64,000 nucleotides of DNA, taken from NCBI GenBank assembly GCA_003117195.1, contig BDSI01000006.1:620001-684000 (forward strand). The letters are read 5' to 3'. Within the stretch, counting starts at the first letter, position 1; each line of letters starts with the position of its first letter. The notes beneath the pieces were generated by a model, which saw nothing but the letters and a program-made list of their open reading frames with translations, had not been told where the DNA came from and made no database searches. The stretch is from Eudorina sp. 2006-703-Eu-15. Lineage: Eukaryota; Chlorophyta; Chlorophyceae; Chlamydomonadales; Volvocaceae. A program made the position numbers and the translations under genes. This document shows, in pieces, positions 10,919-24,338 of the stretch.

Positions 10919-11105
10919 TTCTCAGCGTGTGGGATCCACACCTGCTTGACATTCCTGACGTTCATTTTTTCGTTCGCATTCGCGTTATTTGTGTGCCTTG
11001 AATGTTACGAAGGCTGGGCGCTGGTGGTCCCTGGCTTCTTTTCAGTGCGTAATTTGGCTGCTATGAAGGCTGGGCGCTGGTGGTTCTTGGTTGCTTTTCC
11101 TTGCA

Positions 11106-13001
11106 CCTCTGTACAGGCACAGGAGGCCTGCTTGAATCTGGGTGGTTCGGGCGGGTCTTTTGCTAAACAGGCACAAACACACGCCCTCACCGCGCGTCCA
11201 CCAGACTGGGTTCAAACACCCCCTCGGGCGCCTCCAGGCCCATCAGATTGACCAGCGTGGCCGCCACGTTGGCCAGACCCGAACCCGAACCCGAAAACGA
11301 ACCCGCGCCGGCAGCCCCGCCCCACCGATCAGGCACGGCACGGGCCCGTTGGTGTGACCCGGGTACGGCAGCGGCCGCATGTCATCATCGTACGGAGGGC
11401 AGCCGTACACGTCCCGCTGCACCTCTGTACAGGCACAGGAGGCCTGCTTGAATCTGGGTGGTTCGGGCGGGTCTTTTGCTAAACAGGCACAAACACACGC
11501 CGTCACCGCACGTCCACCAGACTGGGTTCAAACACCCCCTCGGGCGCCTCCAGGCCCATCAGATTGACCAGCGTGGCCGCCACGTTGGCCAGACCCGAAC
11601 CCGAACCCGAAAACGAACCCGCGCCGGCAGCCCCGCCCCACCGATCAGGCACGGCACGGGCCCGTTGGTGTGACCCGGGTACGGCAGCGGCCGCATGTCA
11701 TCATCGTACGGAGGGCAGCCGTACACGTCCCGCTGCACCTCTGTACAGGCACAGGAGGCCTGCTTGAATCTGGGTGGTTCGGGCGGGCCTTTTGCTAAAC
11801 AGGCACAAACACACGCCCTCACCGCGCGTCCACCAGACTGGGTTCAAACACCCCCTCGGGCGCCTCCAGGCCTATCAGATTGACCAGCGTGGCCGCCACG
11901 TTGGCCAGACCCGAACCCGAAAACGAACCCGAACCCGCGCCGGCAGCCCCGCCCCTCCGATCAGGCACGGCACGGGCCCGTTGGTGTGACCCGGGTACGG
12001 CAGCGGCCGCATGTCATCATCGTACGGAGGGCAGCCGTACACGTCCCGCTGCACCTCTGTACAGGCACAGGAGGCCTGCTTGAATCTGGGTGGTTCGGGC
12101 GGGTCTTTTGCTAAACAGGCACAAACACACGCCGTCACCGCACGTCCACCAGACTGGGTTCAAACACCCCCTCGGGCGCCTCCAGGCCCATCAGATTGAC
12201 CAGCGTGGCCGCCACGTTGGCCAGACCCGAACCCGAACCCGAAAACGAACCCGCGCCGGCAGCCCCGCCCCACCGATCAGGCACGGCACGGGCCCGTTGG
12301 TGTGACCCGGGTACGGCAGCGGCCGCATGTCATCATCGTACGGAGGGCAGCCGTACACGTCCCGCTGCACCTCTGTACAGGCACAGGAGGCCTGCTTGAA
12401 TCTGGGTGGTTCGGGCGGGCCTTTTGCTAAACAGGCACAAACACACGCCCTCACCGCGCGTCCACCAGACTGGGTTCAAACACCCCCTCGGGCGCCTCCA
12501 GGCCTATCAGATTGACCAGCGTGGCCGCCACGTTGGCCAGACCCGAACCCGAAAACGAACCCGAACCCGCGCCGGCAGCCCCGCCCCTCCGATCAGGCAC
12601 GGCACGGGCCCGTTGGTGTGACCCGGGTACGGCAGCGGCCGCATGTCATCATCGTACGGAGGGCAGCCGTACACGTCCCGCTGCACCTCTGTACAGGCAC
12701 AGGAGGCCTGCTTGAATCTGGGTGGTTCGGGCGGGTCTTTTGCTAAACAGGCACAAACACACGCCGTCACCGCACGTCCACCAGACTGGGTTCAAACACC
12801 CCCTCGGGCGCCTCCAGGCCCATCAGATTGACCAGCGTGGCCGCCACGTTGGCCAGACCCGAACCCGAACCCGAAAACGAACCCGCGCCGGCAGCCCCGC
12901 CCCACCGATCAGGCACGGCACGGGCCCGTTGGTGTGACCCGGGTACGGCAGCGGCCGCATGTCATCATCGTACGGAGGGCAGCCGTACACGTCCCGCTGC
13001 A
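11106..13001 (-). repeat. Six-copy tandem array (316-bp unit) of the phosphoglycerate mutase terminal exon
   Basis: Units start at 11106, 11422, 11738, 12054, 12370 and 12686, each exactly 316 bp. Read on the minus strand, each holds the last mutase exon from VQRDVYG through RPLPYPGHTNGPVPCLIGG to the TGA, plus a short 3' flank. Compared with the exon at 5797-6159, all copies share replacements (YGYPLY to YGCPPY, HTNAP to HTNGP). All have a GAACCC-type expansion before LANVAATL that breaks the frame. Units 2, 4 and 6 share one variant set and units 3 and 5 another, so the array grew as 632-bp dimers. The last unit extends 20 bp further into the source exon (13,002-13,021). Expression seems unlikely. 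Confidence 0.95.
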
Positions 13002-13068
13002 CCATGTCGTCGGCGCTGCCGTCACCACATAATGCACCCGTCTGTCTGACCTGACAATATCACCTGCC

Positions 13069-15271
13069 TTACTTTCTCTGACCTGCCTGCGCCTTGCCGG
13101 CCGGCTTACTCTTGCCCCCAACACGTGATCCGGAGGCGACTGGGACGTTTCCGGTTGGAACTCCGAACTGAGCCCGCAACTCCTCCAGCTGACGGGCCAA
13201 ATCGTCCCTGTCTTTCGCCGCCGCCTTGGCGGCCTCCTCCGCCTCCTTGCGCTTCTCCACTTCGAGCTCAATCAGCTCCTCCGCCTTCTTGCGCTTCTCC
13301 ACTTCGAGCTCAATCAGCTCCTCCGCAGCCTTGCGCTCTGAGTCCAAGACCTTGTCCACCCACTTCGCTGCAGCATCGGCAGCTTCCGCGTTGCCACGCG
13401 CCACGATGTCGGGCAAGTTGTTGATGTCCTCATCCGGGTACATGGCCGTGTAGAGCCGGTACATCACCTGGACAGCACCATGCAGTACCTCACCATGCAA
13501 TGCCACCACGCGATATGCACAGAAAGCTGCAAGCAAATTTCATAATGCTGATCCCATGGTACGCGCATACACTGCAGCACTGAGCTGCAAGAGTCAGCAT
13601 GCATTGGACGAACCGTCCATGGCAGACCAAGGAATCCGAAACACACAGCACATATCTTACCTCCACAACTCCGACGTGGGATGGTGGCTCCGAAATAAGA
13701 TCCACTTGTACCCTAGCGCAGTCGAACAGGCGGAACATTGTCTTGTCGGGGCTTCCTCGGGGGTGCAACGTGAATACCAATCCATCCACCTTCCGCTGCT
13801 GGCTGCAGAACGGCCCCAGCGCCTGAAGGCTGAAAAATCGCCACGTTGTTACATCCGACAGCAGCACACAGACAGGGGCCGCCGGCATGTCCCGCTTGTT
13901 CTTGTAGTTAAGCGTCGCCAGCTCGATGCCTGCTGCTAGCGCCTGTCGAGAGAGAAGGAAATGTGTAAATGAGCAAGGTGAAAGCGCATCACACGAGCGT
14001 GCAATGGGTGTTTGACCACGTCCGGAGTCAGCCTTGCAAGACTCGGCTGTTTCAGGGACGGTCACATGTGCGCAATCCAACCTTGTCAGCTCCACTGATA
14101 TCCTTGCATTTCTCACCTGATAGATGTTCAAGTATTTCGCGGTCGACTTTAGCTCAATCGCAAGGCCTGCCTGGCAGCCCTTTTGCAGTCCCTGGACTAT
14201 CCCGTGCTGCAACGCGATTGTGCGGGCCTCTGTCGGGCCCCTGAGGACCACCAGCTCCAAAGGCCCTGCCAGGCCATCCATAGGGTCACTCGAGTCACAG
14301 CTTACATCTTTAACGGCGACTGGCGGGGACTTGAGAAATCTCATTTCTCTTTGACAGGTATTGCCCGCTGTTCCAGAGCAATGAATAACACAAAGGAGTC
14401 GCAAAAGGTCAGGTCACAAAGCATTTCGCTTACTCTTCAGTCCTATAGCACGAATGATTTGCGGAGCGAATGCAGCCGCCGTGCACTGTGTATGTGTGCA
14501 CTGTGTATGTGTGCCAGCCGTGTCGGCGCCTGGCTGCACGCCGATGCCAGCCCGCCCTCCGCCGCCCCCTCTTGGGGGACAAGAGAGCTTCAACTGTAAG
14601 TATATCATCGTGACCTACCCTTTGCATTCCCGCCACGGATATCCTCCTCGTGCGCCAAGAAAATGTCGAAAGCAGCTCTGTTGACCAGGGGTCGCCCCAG
14701 GAACCGAGCAGGGACCACGACCGCAGGAGATGCCAAAGCAGCCGCATTGTTGATAAACCTCAAAGGTGACGTGCAAGGAGACGTGTACCCGGCAACGCCT
14801 TACCCTCTTCTTCCACGTCCTCGTTGCCTTCTTGATCGTTGCTACCTTGTTGATTCCGGTGGCCTTCCTCGTCGCTGCTGCCCTCTCCGTCGCTGCTGCC
14901 CCTTCGTCCTCGTTGCCACAAAGTCCGGAGGACGAAATGACTAGAGAGCCATGGCGAAGCGAAAAGATCAACATGGCGAAGAACAGATAGAGCGGCTTCT
15001 CGCGGCTGCCGGTGAAGATGACGTGACGAAACATGTTCACGGCGACAGCCAGCAATTGCAGCAGGGCGGTCTTGACCGTGGGGGCAAGTTGAGGCACAGG
15101 CTTCGCGAGCTGCTCCCCACTGCCGAAGAGTGCAGCGTCGTTAACGAAAACGCTTGGAAGTATACCATAGGACTCCTCAAATGCTGCAAGGGACTTCAAC
15201 GAGGACAAACCGCCCCCTCCTGATTTTTTGCTGCGGTCACTGCCAGGACTCGCAGTGGCTGATCGCTTCAT
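13069..15271 (-). CDS. Unidentified protein with possible PD-(D/E)XK-like core and C-terminal coiled coil (copy 1, complete gene)
   Basis: The start ATG is at 15271 (MKRSATASPG). The first exon ends in an acidic low-complexity run at about 14,804. An exon near 14,757-14,618 can read NNAAALASPAVVVPARFLG. The next, near 14,360-14,123, holds GLAIELKSTAKYLNIYQ. The next, about 13,943-13,660, begins ALAAGIELATLNY and contains PVCVLLSDVTTWRFFSLQ. The last exon (13467-13069) splices in phase (VVE|VMYRLY) and ends TAA. It is a Glu/Lys coiled coil with two copies of AEELIELEVEKRK and a basic tail. E-L-K followed by Y-Q and a strand ending W-R-F recalls PD-(D/E)XK nuclease-like folds of CRN-type proteins, which is a weak resemblance. 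In this copy a missing C near 14,900 shifts the acidic stretch out of frame relative to copy 2. Confidence 0.55.
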
Positions 15272-15742
15272 GTTCACTGGTTACTTGCATAACGCATAGT
15301 GGTCAGTGCCAAGAGCTACACTTTTCCTTTCAGCGTATTATGTGTGTGTTACCTTAAAGTGTCCAACTTTGCGCAAGGTAATATAATAGAAGACTTAGGA
15401 AACCCATTTCCGCAAAGATACGGTGCCCTAACTTTGTTATACGGCGTCCGTTCGTATCTTCGGTTGCCCTTTCCTAAAGGGTGCGTCGTAGAGAAATTTA
15501 AACGTGAATTTGTGGATGCAACAGACGACCACTTGCATTAGTTGCGGCAACATAATTTCACCATTTCCATGATAACTTACAGTTAACAATTGTCGTCACC
15601 CAAAGCTGTCACCATTATCCGCAGCCTTTACTTATATGCAGCGTTCGTCGTTACGAAACACGCCAGTTACAGCTTTGTAAACCCTATCACTCCTATTGTA
15701 TGAATTGAAGTAGCGATTTGGTGCTGTGACGGCATTTTGCAA
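15272..15742 (-). promoter_or_regulatory. Presumed upstream region of copy 1 of the repeated gene, AT-rich
   Basis: This 470-bp stretch, duplicated at 17,496-17,966, is markedly AT-richer than its surroundings and holds no convincing ORF on either strand. It lies immediately upstream of the ATG of the repeated gene and would be its promoter and 5' leader. No TATA box is certain. Confidence 0.4.
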
Positions 15743-17495
15743 AGAAAGCTGCAAGCAAATTTCATAATGCTGATCCCATGGTACGCGCATACACTGCAGC
15801 ACTGAGCTGCAAGAGTCAGCATGCATTGGACGAACCGTCCATGGCAGACCAAGGAATCCGAAACACACAGCACATATCTTACCTCCACAACTCCGACGTG
15901 GGATGGTGGCTCCGAAATAAGATCCACTTGTACCCTAGCGCAGTCGAACAGGCGGAACATTGTCTTGTCGGGGCTTCCTCGGGGGTGCAACGTGAATACC
16001 AATCCATCCACCTTCCGCTGCTGGCTGCAGAACGGCCCCAGCGCCTGAAGGCTGAAAAATCGCCACGTTGTTACATCCGACAGCAGCACACAGACAGGGG
16101 CCGCCGGCATGTCCCGCTTGTTCTTGTAGTTAAGCGTCGCCAGCTCGATGCCTGCTGCTAGCGCCTGTCGAGAGAGAAGGAAATGTGTAAATGAGCAAGG
16201 TGAAAGCGCATCACACGAGCGTGCAATGGGTGTTTGACCACGTCCGGAGTCAGCCTTGCAAGACTCGGCTGTTTCAGGGACGGTCACATGTGCGCAATCC
16301 AACCTTGTCAGCTCCACTGATATCCTTGCATTTCTCACCTGATAGATGTTCAAGTATTTCGCGGTCGACTTTAGCTCAATCGCAAGGCCTGCCTGGCAGC
16401 CCTTTTGCAGTCCCTGGACTATCCCGTGCTGCAACGCGATTGTGCGGGCCTCTGTCGGGCCCCTGAGGACCACCAGCTCCAAAGGCCCTGCCAGGCCATC
16501 CATAGGGTCACTCGAGTCACAGCTTACATCTTTAACGGCGACTGGCGGGGACTTGAGAAATCTCATTTCTCTTTGACAGGTATTGCCCGCTGTTCCAGAG
16601 CAATGAATAACACAAAGGAGTCGCAAAAGGTCAGGTCACAAAGCATTTCGCTTACTCTTCAGTCCTATAGCACGAATGATTTGCGGAGCGAATGCAGCCG
16701 CCGTGCACTGTGTATGTGTGCACTGTGTATGTGTGCCAGCCGTGTCGGCGCCTGGCTGCACGCCGATGCCAGCCCGCCCCTCCGCCGCCCCCTCTTGGGG
16801 GACAAGAGAGCTTCAACTGTAAGTATATCATCGTGACCTACCCTTTGCATTCCCGCCACGGATATCCTCCTCGTGCGCCAAGAAAATGTCGAAAGCAGCT
16901 CTGTTGACCAGGGGTCGCCCCAGGAACCGAGCAGGGACCACGACCGCAGGAGATGCCAAAGCAGCCGCATTGTTGATAAACCTCAAAGGCGACGTGCAAG
17001 GAGACGTGTACCCGGCAACGCCTTACCCTCTTCTTCCACGTCCTCGTTGCCTTCTTGATCGTTGCTACCTTGTTGATTCCGGTGGCCTTCCTCGTCGCTG
17101 CTGCCCTCTCCGTCGCTGCTGCCCCCTTCGTCCTCGTTGCCACAAAGTCCGGAGGACGAAATGACTAGAGAGCCATGGCGAAGCGAAAAGATCAACATGG
17201 CGAAGAACAGATAGAGCGGCTTCTCGCGGCTGCCGGTGAAGATGACGTGACGAAACATGTTCACGGCGACAGCCAGCAATTGCAGCAGGGCGGTCTTGAC
17301 CGTGGGGGCAAGTTGAGGCACAGGCTTCGCGAGCTGCTCCCCACTGCCGAAGAGTGCAGCGTCGTTAACGAAAACGCTTGGAAGTATACCATAGGACTCC
17401 TCAAATGCTGCAAGGGACTTCAACGAGGACAAACCGCCCCCTCCTGATTTTTTGCTGCGGTCACTGCCAGGACTCGCAGTGGCTGATCGCTTCAT
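15743..17495 (-). pseudogene. Copy 2 of the repeated gene, lacking the terminal coiled-coil exon
   Basis: It carries the same first exon and core exons as copy 1 (ATG at 17495). Here the acidic stretch stays in frame (GNEDEGGSSDGEGSSDEEG, then EDVEEEG before the donor), so this 5' half looks healthier than copy 1. The repeat boundary removes the last exon. After VVE the reading would pass into intron sequence and stop downstream. It could make a shorter protein or splice into copy 1, but it lacks the coiled coil. Confidence 0.55.
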
Positions 17496-17966
17496 GTTCA
17501 CTGGTTACTTGCATAACGCATAGTGGTCAGTGCCAAGAGCTACACTTTTCCTTTCAGCGTATTATGTGTGTGTTACCTTAAAGTGTCCAACTTTGCGCAA
17601 GGTAATATAATAGAAGACTTAGGAAACCCATTTCCGCAAAGATACGGTGCCCTAACTTTGTTATACGGCGTCCGTTCGTATCTTCGGTTGCCCTTTCCTA
17701 AAGGGTGCGTCGTAGAGAAATTTAAACGTGAATTTGTGGATGCAACAGACGACCACTTGCATTAGTTGCGGCAACATAATTTCACCATTTCCATGATAAC
17801 TTACAGTTAACAATTGTCGTCACCCAAAGCTGTCACCATTATCCGCAGCCTTTACTTATATGCAGCGTTCGTCGTTACGAAACACGCCAGTTACAGCTTT
17901 GTAAACCCTATCACTCCTATTGTATGAATTGAAGTAGCGATTTGGTGCTGTGACGGCATTTTGCAA

Positions 17967-18850
17967 AGAAAGCTGCAAGCAAATTTCATAATGCTGATCC
18001 CATGGTACGCGCATACACTGCAGCACTGAGCTGCAAGAGTCAGCATGCATTGGACGAACCGTCCATGGCAGACCAAGGAATCCGAAACACACAGCACATA
18101 TCTTACCTCCACAACTCCGACGTGGGATGGTGGCTCCGAAATAAGATCCACTTGTACCCTAGCGCAGTCGAACAGGCGGAACATTGTCTTGTCGGGGCTT
18201 CCTCGGGGGTGCAACGTGAATACCAATCCATCCACCTTCCGCTGCTGGCTGCAGAACGGCCCCAGCGCCTGAAGGCTGAAAAATCGCCACGTTGTTACAT
18301 CCGACAGCAGCACACAGACAGGGGCCGCCGGCATGTCCCGCTTGTTCTTGTAGTTAAGCGTCGCCAGCTCGATGCCTGCTGCTAGCGCCTGTCGAGAGAG
18401 AAGGAAATGTGTAAATGAGCAAGGTGAAAGCGCATCACACGAGCGTGCAATGGGTGTTTGACCACGTCCGGAGTCAGCCTTGCAAGACTCGGCTGTTTCA
18501 GGGACGGTCACATGTGCGCAATCCAACCTTGTCAGCTCCACTGATATCCTTGCATTTCTCACCTGATAGATGTTCAAGTATTTCGCGGTCGACTTTAGCT
18601 CAATCGCAAGGCCTGCCTGGCAGCCCTTTTGCAGTCCCTGGACTATCCCGTGCTGCAACGCGATTGTGCGGGCCTCTGTCGGGCCCCTGAGGACCACCAG
18701 CTCCAAAGGCCCTGCCAGGCCATCCATAGGGTCACTCGAGTCACAGCTTACATCTTTAACGGCGACTGGCGGGGACTTGAGAAATCTCATTTCTCTTTGA
18801 CAGGTATTGCCCGCTGTTCCAGAGCAATGAATAACACAAAGGAGTCGCAA
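17967..18850 (-). pseudogene. Copy 3 of the repeated gene, core exons only
   Basis: It contains the exons with GLAIELKSTAKYLNIYQ and PVCVLLSDVTTWRFFSLQ, matching copies 1 and 2. The first exon, the promoter and the terminal exon are all missing because the repeat unit is cut at about 18,938 and at its left boundary. Confidence 0.75.
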
Positions 18851-18996
18851 AAGGTCAGGTCACAAAGCATTTCGCTTACTCTTCAGTCCTATAGCACGAA
18901 TGATTTGCGGAGCGAATGCAGCCGCCGTGTATGTGTGCCAGCTGTCCTACGGGGAAAGGCTTCAAGTCCGATGATGCCAGGACCCAGAATGATGGA

Positions 18997-19012
18997 GGTG
19001 TTGAGAAACACC
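18997..19012 (-). terminator. Histone 3'-end stem-loop of H4 (first copy)
   Basis: On the minus strand the sequence reads GGTGTTTCTCAACACC: a 6-bp stem with a TCTC loop, about 40 nt after the H4 stop. It is the replication-dependent histone mRNA 3'-end signal. Confidence 0.95.
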
Positions 19013-19052
19013 GTGTTTGTTTGTAGCATGGTCGAGTCCACCGGCCGGGAGC

Positions 19053-20155
<1,103 letters not shown>

Positions 20156-20208
20156 GGCGATTGATTGCCTTCGACGGCCTCTGGCTTCGGTCACTACATC
20201 AAAAACCC

Positions 20209-20224
20209 GGTGTTTATCAACACC
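20209..20224 (+). terminator. Histone 3'-end stem-loop of H3 (first copy)
   Basis: GGTGTTTATCAACACC lies about 53 nt after the H3 stop. The loop is TATC rather than the TCTC of the other five hairpins in the cluster. Confidence 0.95.
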
Positions 20225-21425
20225 ACCATAGCTTTGGGCGGGAAAGAGCGGGCAGGCGAATGTCGTGCGAGTGGAATCGGTGGGCTTCGCGATACGGAAC
20301 CAACGGGAGTAGGTACGGTAGTAAACCTCGGCCTGCCAAAACTTGTGGGATGATGACGTCTGTATGGACTCCATGGACGTGGACACACATGGGCATTATC
20401 ACATCCTCGTTGTTGTTATAATATCCGACGATGCATGGGTGGGCACTGCACGGCACCTGAGCCTTCGAAATGACCATGAGATGTGATGGCTGACCGCTGG
20501 GCTGACCCATAGGGGCCTGTCAATCGTCACAACTTTTCAGTGCAGGAAAACATGATCCTTGCGACCTGAGGGTAGTTACCCGTTGCCTACCAGGAGATAC
20601 CGTACCCCGTTGCCACGTACAACAACGCAGTACAGCCATTACAGCTGAACACGATGTTCAGTCGTCCACACAGGCTACCCGCATGCCAGCCACCGCCACC
20701 CCCCGAGAACACCGCATTTGCGCGAGGGAGAAGATACTCGTCCTCTACCGTGCCGGGCTCGTGACAATTCATGGCGGCCGTTGGACGAGAGGCCCTCCCT
20801 CATTAGCACAATCGCAAATCAACGTCTCGCCAGCCGCCATCCGACCGGGACCAGGACCCGCGGCGCAGAGAACGGAATAAAAGGCATGGAACGGCGGCCC
20901 TACACAACACAGGATCCCTCAGAAGTCCTGCAGAACGGGATGGAGCACGGATGCCAGCCTCGCCGCAGCAGCACCAGCTGTGAAGTGTCCTCACAGGATT
21001 ACTTGCGGTTTCCGGTATGCTTTTGGAGTTGATGTACCCATCCGGTCCACCCCGGTGGCGTGGTTGCCCATTTGGGACCCATCGCAGTGTGTTGGGCGAG
21101 TGTGATGACGAGGCCACAGCTGTCACCGATGGCGTGGGTCGAATCCACTGCAACCTGATTCCTCCAATCAATCCGGTTGAATGACCCTTAAGTCTAAGGA
21201 GTCGGCCCTCTCACGGCAGCACACCTTGAATGAATGAACGTTGTCGAAGCACACTTGTCAACGAGACGCGCGGTTCGGAAAGGTGCGTACCCTTCTTTGC
21301 CTAGACCCCACAGCCTTGCGTTCAGCCACTTCACGCAAGCCGTACATGTGACCGGGTCGCCCAGTCCAGGACCGCGGACGGTTTACCGGAGCAAACGAAG
21401 AATACTAAAGGGCTGGCTGCCCGGA

Positions 21426-21498
21426 GGGCAATGGCGGATTTTTGGGCGGGGCCCCAGCGCGAAGCGCGTTCGGGGGGCCCCGCCCCCTAGGATTGCCC
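21426..21498. repeat. GC-rich fold-back (nested inverted repeat)
   Basis: An outer pair GGGCAAT/ATTGCCC (21426-21432 and 21492-21498) encloses a perfect 12-bp pair GGGCGGGGCCCC/GGGGCCCCGCCC (21444-21455 and 21474-21485). A further small GCGCGAAGCGCG palindrome lies in the loop. Confidence 0.8.
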
Positions 21499-22378
21499 AT
21501 GTCCGTGTGTGTGTGCGTGCGTGCGCCGTGCGTGGCTAACGGCAAAACGTTCATTATCCGCTAAACTAATTCGCAATGTTTGTCATATTAATTGTCCTCT
21601 ATTGCAAGGTAACTTTGGTTTGGCTGAAAAAAATTCTTTGCGCACAAACGGTCAAAGTAAAGCTCCGCGGTCTCCATGGACCCGAGTCAACATTCACCCA
21701 ACGCCTCTCGCGCTCATGTTTGTTGCAACAGGTGCCGCGTGATGAATACTTGGATTAGGGGCAGGTGGCGCGTGCTAAATTGAACTTCCATAGTGTTCTG
21801 ATGTTTGAACATCGAGATGCCACCAACACCAAGATTTGCCTTTCTGTTTTACCAGATGAATACAATTCAACATTATGTATTGAATCAAAGTTTCAAGATG
21901 CAAAGGGATAGCATACCGAGTACCAAGGAGTTCTCCAGTTCCGATGGCCCGAAGTAAGGCTCTCACCGCGACTTTTTTGCACCCTGCTTTTGCTTTACAT
22001 TGCTATGTAACTATTGTCGCAAACTTTAGAGGTGCACGTCTGCTGCACGCGTGCAGCAGAAGGGTTGCAAGCATGCCGACGGACCAAACAACGACAGTTT
22101 CACGGCCAGAATGCTTCAAGCTTGATTTGTGATCATCTGCTTGACAGACGGATGTGGTAGTGCAGAGGCGACTAGCGTTACGATAGTGATAATGCAGATG
22201 CCATGACCGCCGTGTACTGCAGGTTGGTTTCGGGGCTACCTACCTGCTTGAGCTTGCTGAATCTATACACGCCGATCCACCTTCAACATCAACGACACCC
22301 TCAATGGCACCCTTTCACTCTCTCACACTCTTGCGCGGTAATAGAGTTTTCGTTGTAAAGCAAGCGGCCTGTACGGAT

Positions 22379-22460
22379 TGTAGGGGGCCCCGCCCTTTTC
22401 CGGCTTCAAGGAAGCCGACCCCCTACTTGTCCGGCTTCGAGGAAGCCGACCCCCTACTTG
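22379..22460. repeat. Tandem hairpin-forming repeat
   Basis: Two near-identical units of about 34 bp contain CCGGCTTC, AGGAAGCCG and ACCCCCTACTTGT. Each unit is itself a short inverted repeat (GGCTTC with GAAGCC). The left end, TAGGGGGCCCCGCCC, shares GGGGGCCCCGCCC with the fold-back at 21,474-21,485. Confidence 0.7.
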
Positions 22461-23165
22461 TCGGAGCCGGCTCTACGATATTGCAGAGCTAGGCGTACCG
22501 CGGAAGGGCTGGTCAGCGGTGGGGCCTACGCACCCCATCTTGAAGGTGCAGAATAATCGTATAGTGTGCCGTGGCCCTGTACCGTCAGGCCCGGGTACTT
22601 AGCCGAAGTCCAGTGGCTCCAGAGTAGTGGGTCGCGGATGGTGGGGGCGAATGTGTGATATCTGGACCATTGGCGCCCTTCATATGGTAGGGAGGTGATA
22701 GACCCGCGAGGTCGTCACCGATGACCCGCGAGGTCAACAGTATCAGTCGCACAGACAAACACTATCACACGCGCTGGGGTAAATACGCGATGTGCTTGCG
22801 CCATCCCAGGCTCCCGACGCGCCGACATCTGTCCGGTCACCGACCCGTGCCATGTCGCACTACGAGATAATGATGTTGCTGAAGTCTGTGTGGAGGCCAG
22901 GCAACCGGGTACATGGGCAGCATTACCTAAGGCAGTACAAGGTGAAAAAGTTGCACCAGACCAGTAATTTAGTAGATTGGCCAGCGTGTATTTCATCTGC
23001 GGCTGATGGCGGCAGTGCGTGTAGGTGGTTGGCACAGTTTTTTTTGGACCGATGTTGTGCGGCTTCCGGCATGTTTCTTTATGTTCTAACGGCCTTGTAG
23101 TGGGTCCGTCGTTACAGCATGCCTGACGTCCGCACGTATCAGTGCCCCTGGCCCAAAGGTATGGT

Positions 23166-23181
23166 GGTGTTGAGAAACACC
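23166..23181 (-). terminator. Histone 3'-end stem-loop of H3 (second copy)
   Basis: On the minus strand GGTGTTTCTCAACACC lies about 30 nt after the H3 stop. Confidence 0.95.
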
Positions 23182-23212
23182 GTGTTGTTTAACGTCGTGA
23201 TAAGTCGTTGCC

Positions 23213-24303
<1,091 letters not shown>

Positions 24304-24338
24304 GCTCCGCTGGACTCGACCATGCAACAAACCAACAC

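Larger units (their letters stand above)
13521..18938. repeat. 2.22-kb tandem repeat, two full units and a truncated third
   Basis: Unit 1 is 13521-15742, unit 2 is 15743-17966 and unit 3 runs 17967 to about 18,938, where it ends inside a GTGTATGTGTGCCAG stretch near the histone cluster. Units 1 and 2 are almost identical and differ by a few single-base indels. The left boundary falls in the last intron of the minus-strand gene, so the terminal coiled-coil exon lies outside the repeat and exists once. Confidence 0.95.
20225..23165. other. 3-kb spacer between the two H3-H4 pairs
   Basis: No gene is recognised. Short frames occur on both strands but none has family features or codon character. 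It contains a long fold-back (21426-21498) and a hairpin-bearing tandem repeat (about 22,379-22,460), listed separately. The centre of the mirrored H3-H4 arrangement falls here. Confidence 0.5.

Noticed and set aside
11106..13001. Possible CRISPR-like or minisatellite array
   Set aside because: The 316-bp units have no spacers, and each contains recognisable exon sequence. It is a tandem exon duplication.
13556..14599. Plus-strand frames repeated in each 2.22-kb unit
   Set aside because: They run through the minus-strand exons and introns and lack splice or domain support. The minus strand has consistent donors and acceptors.
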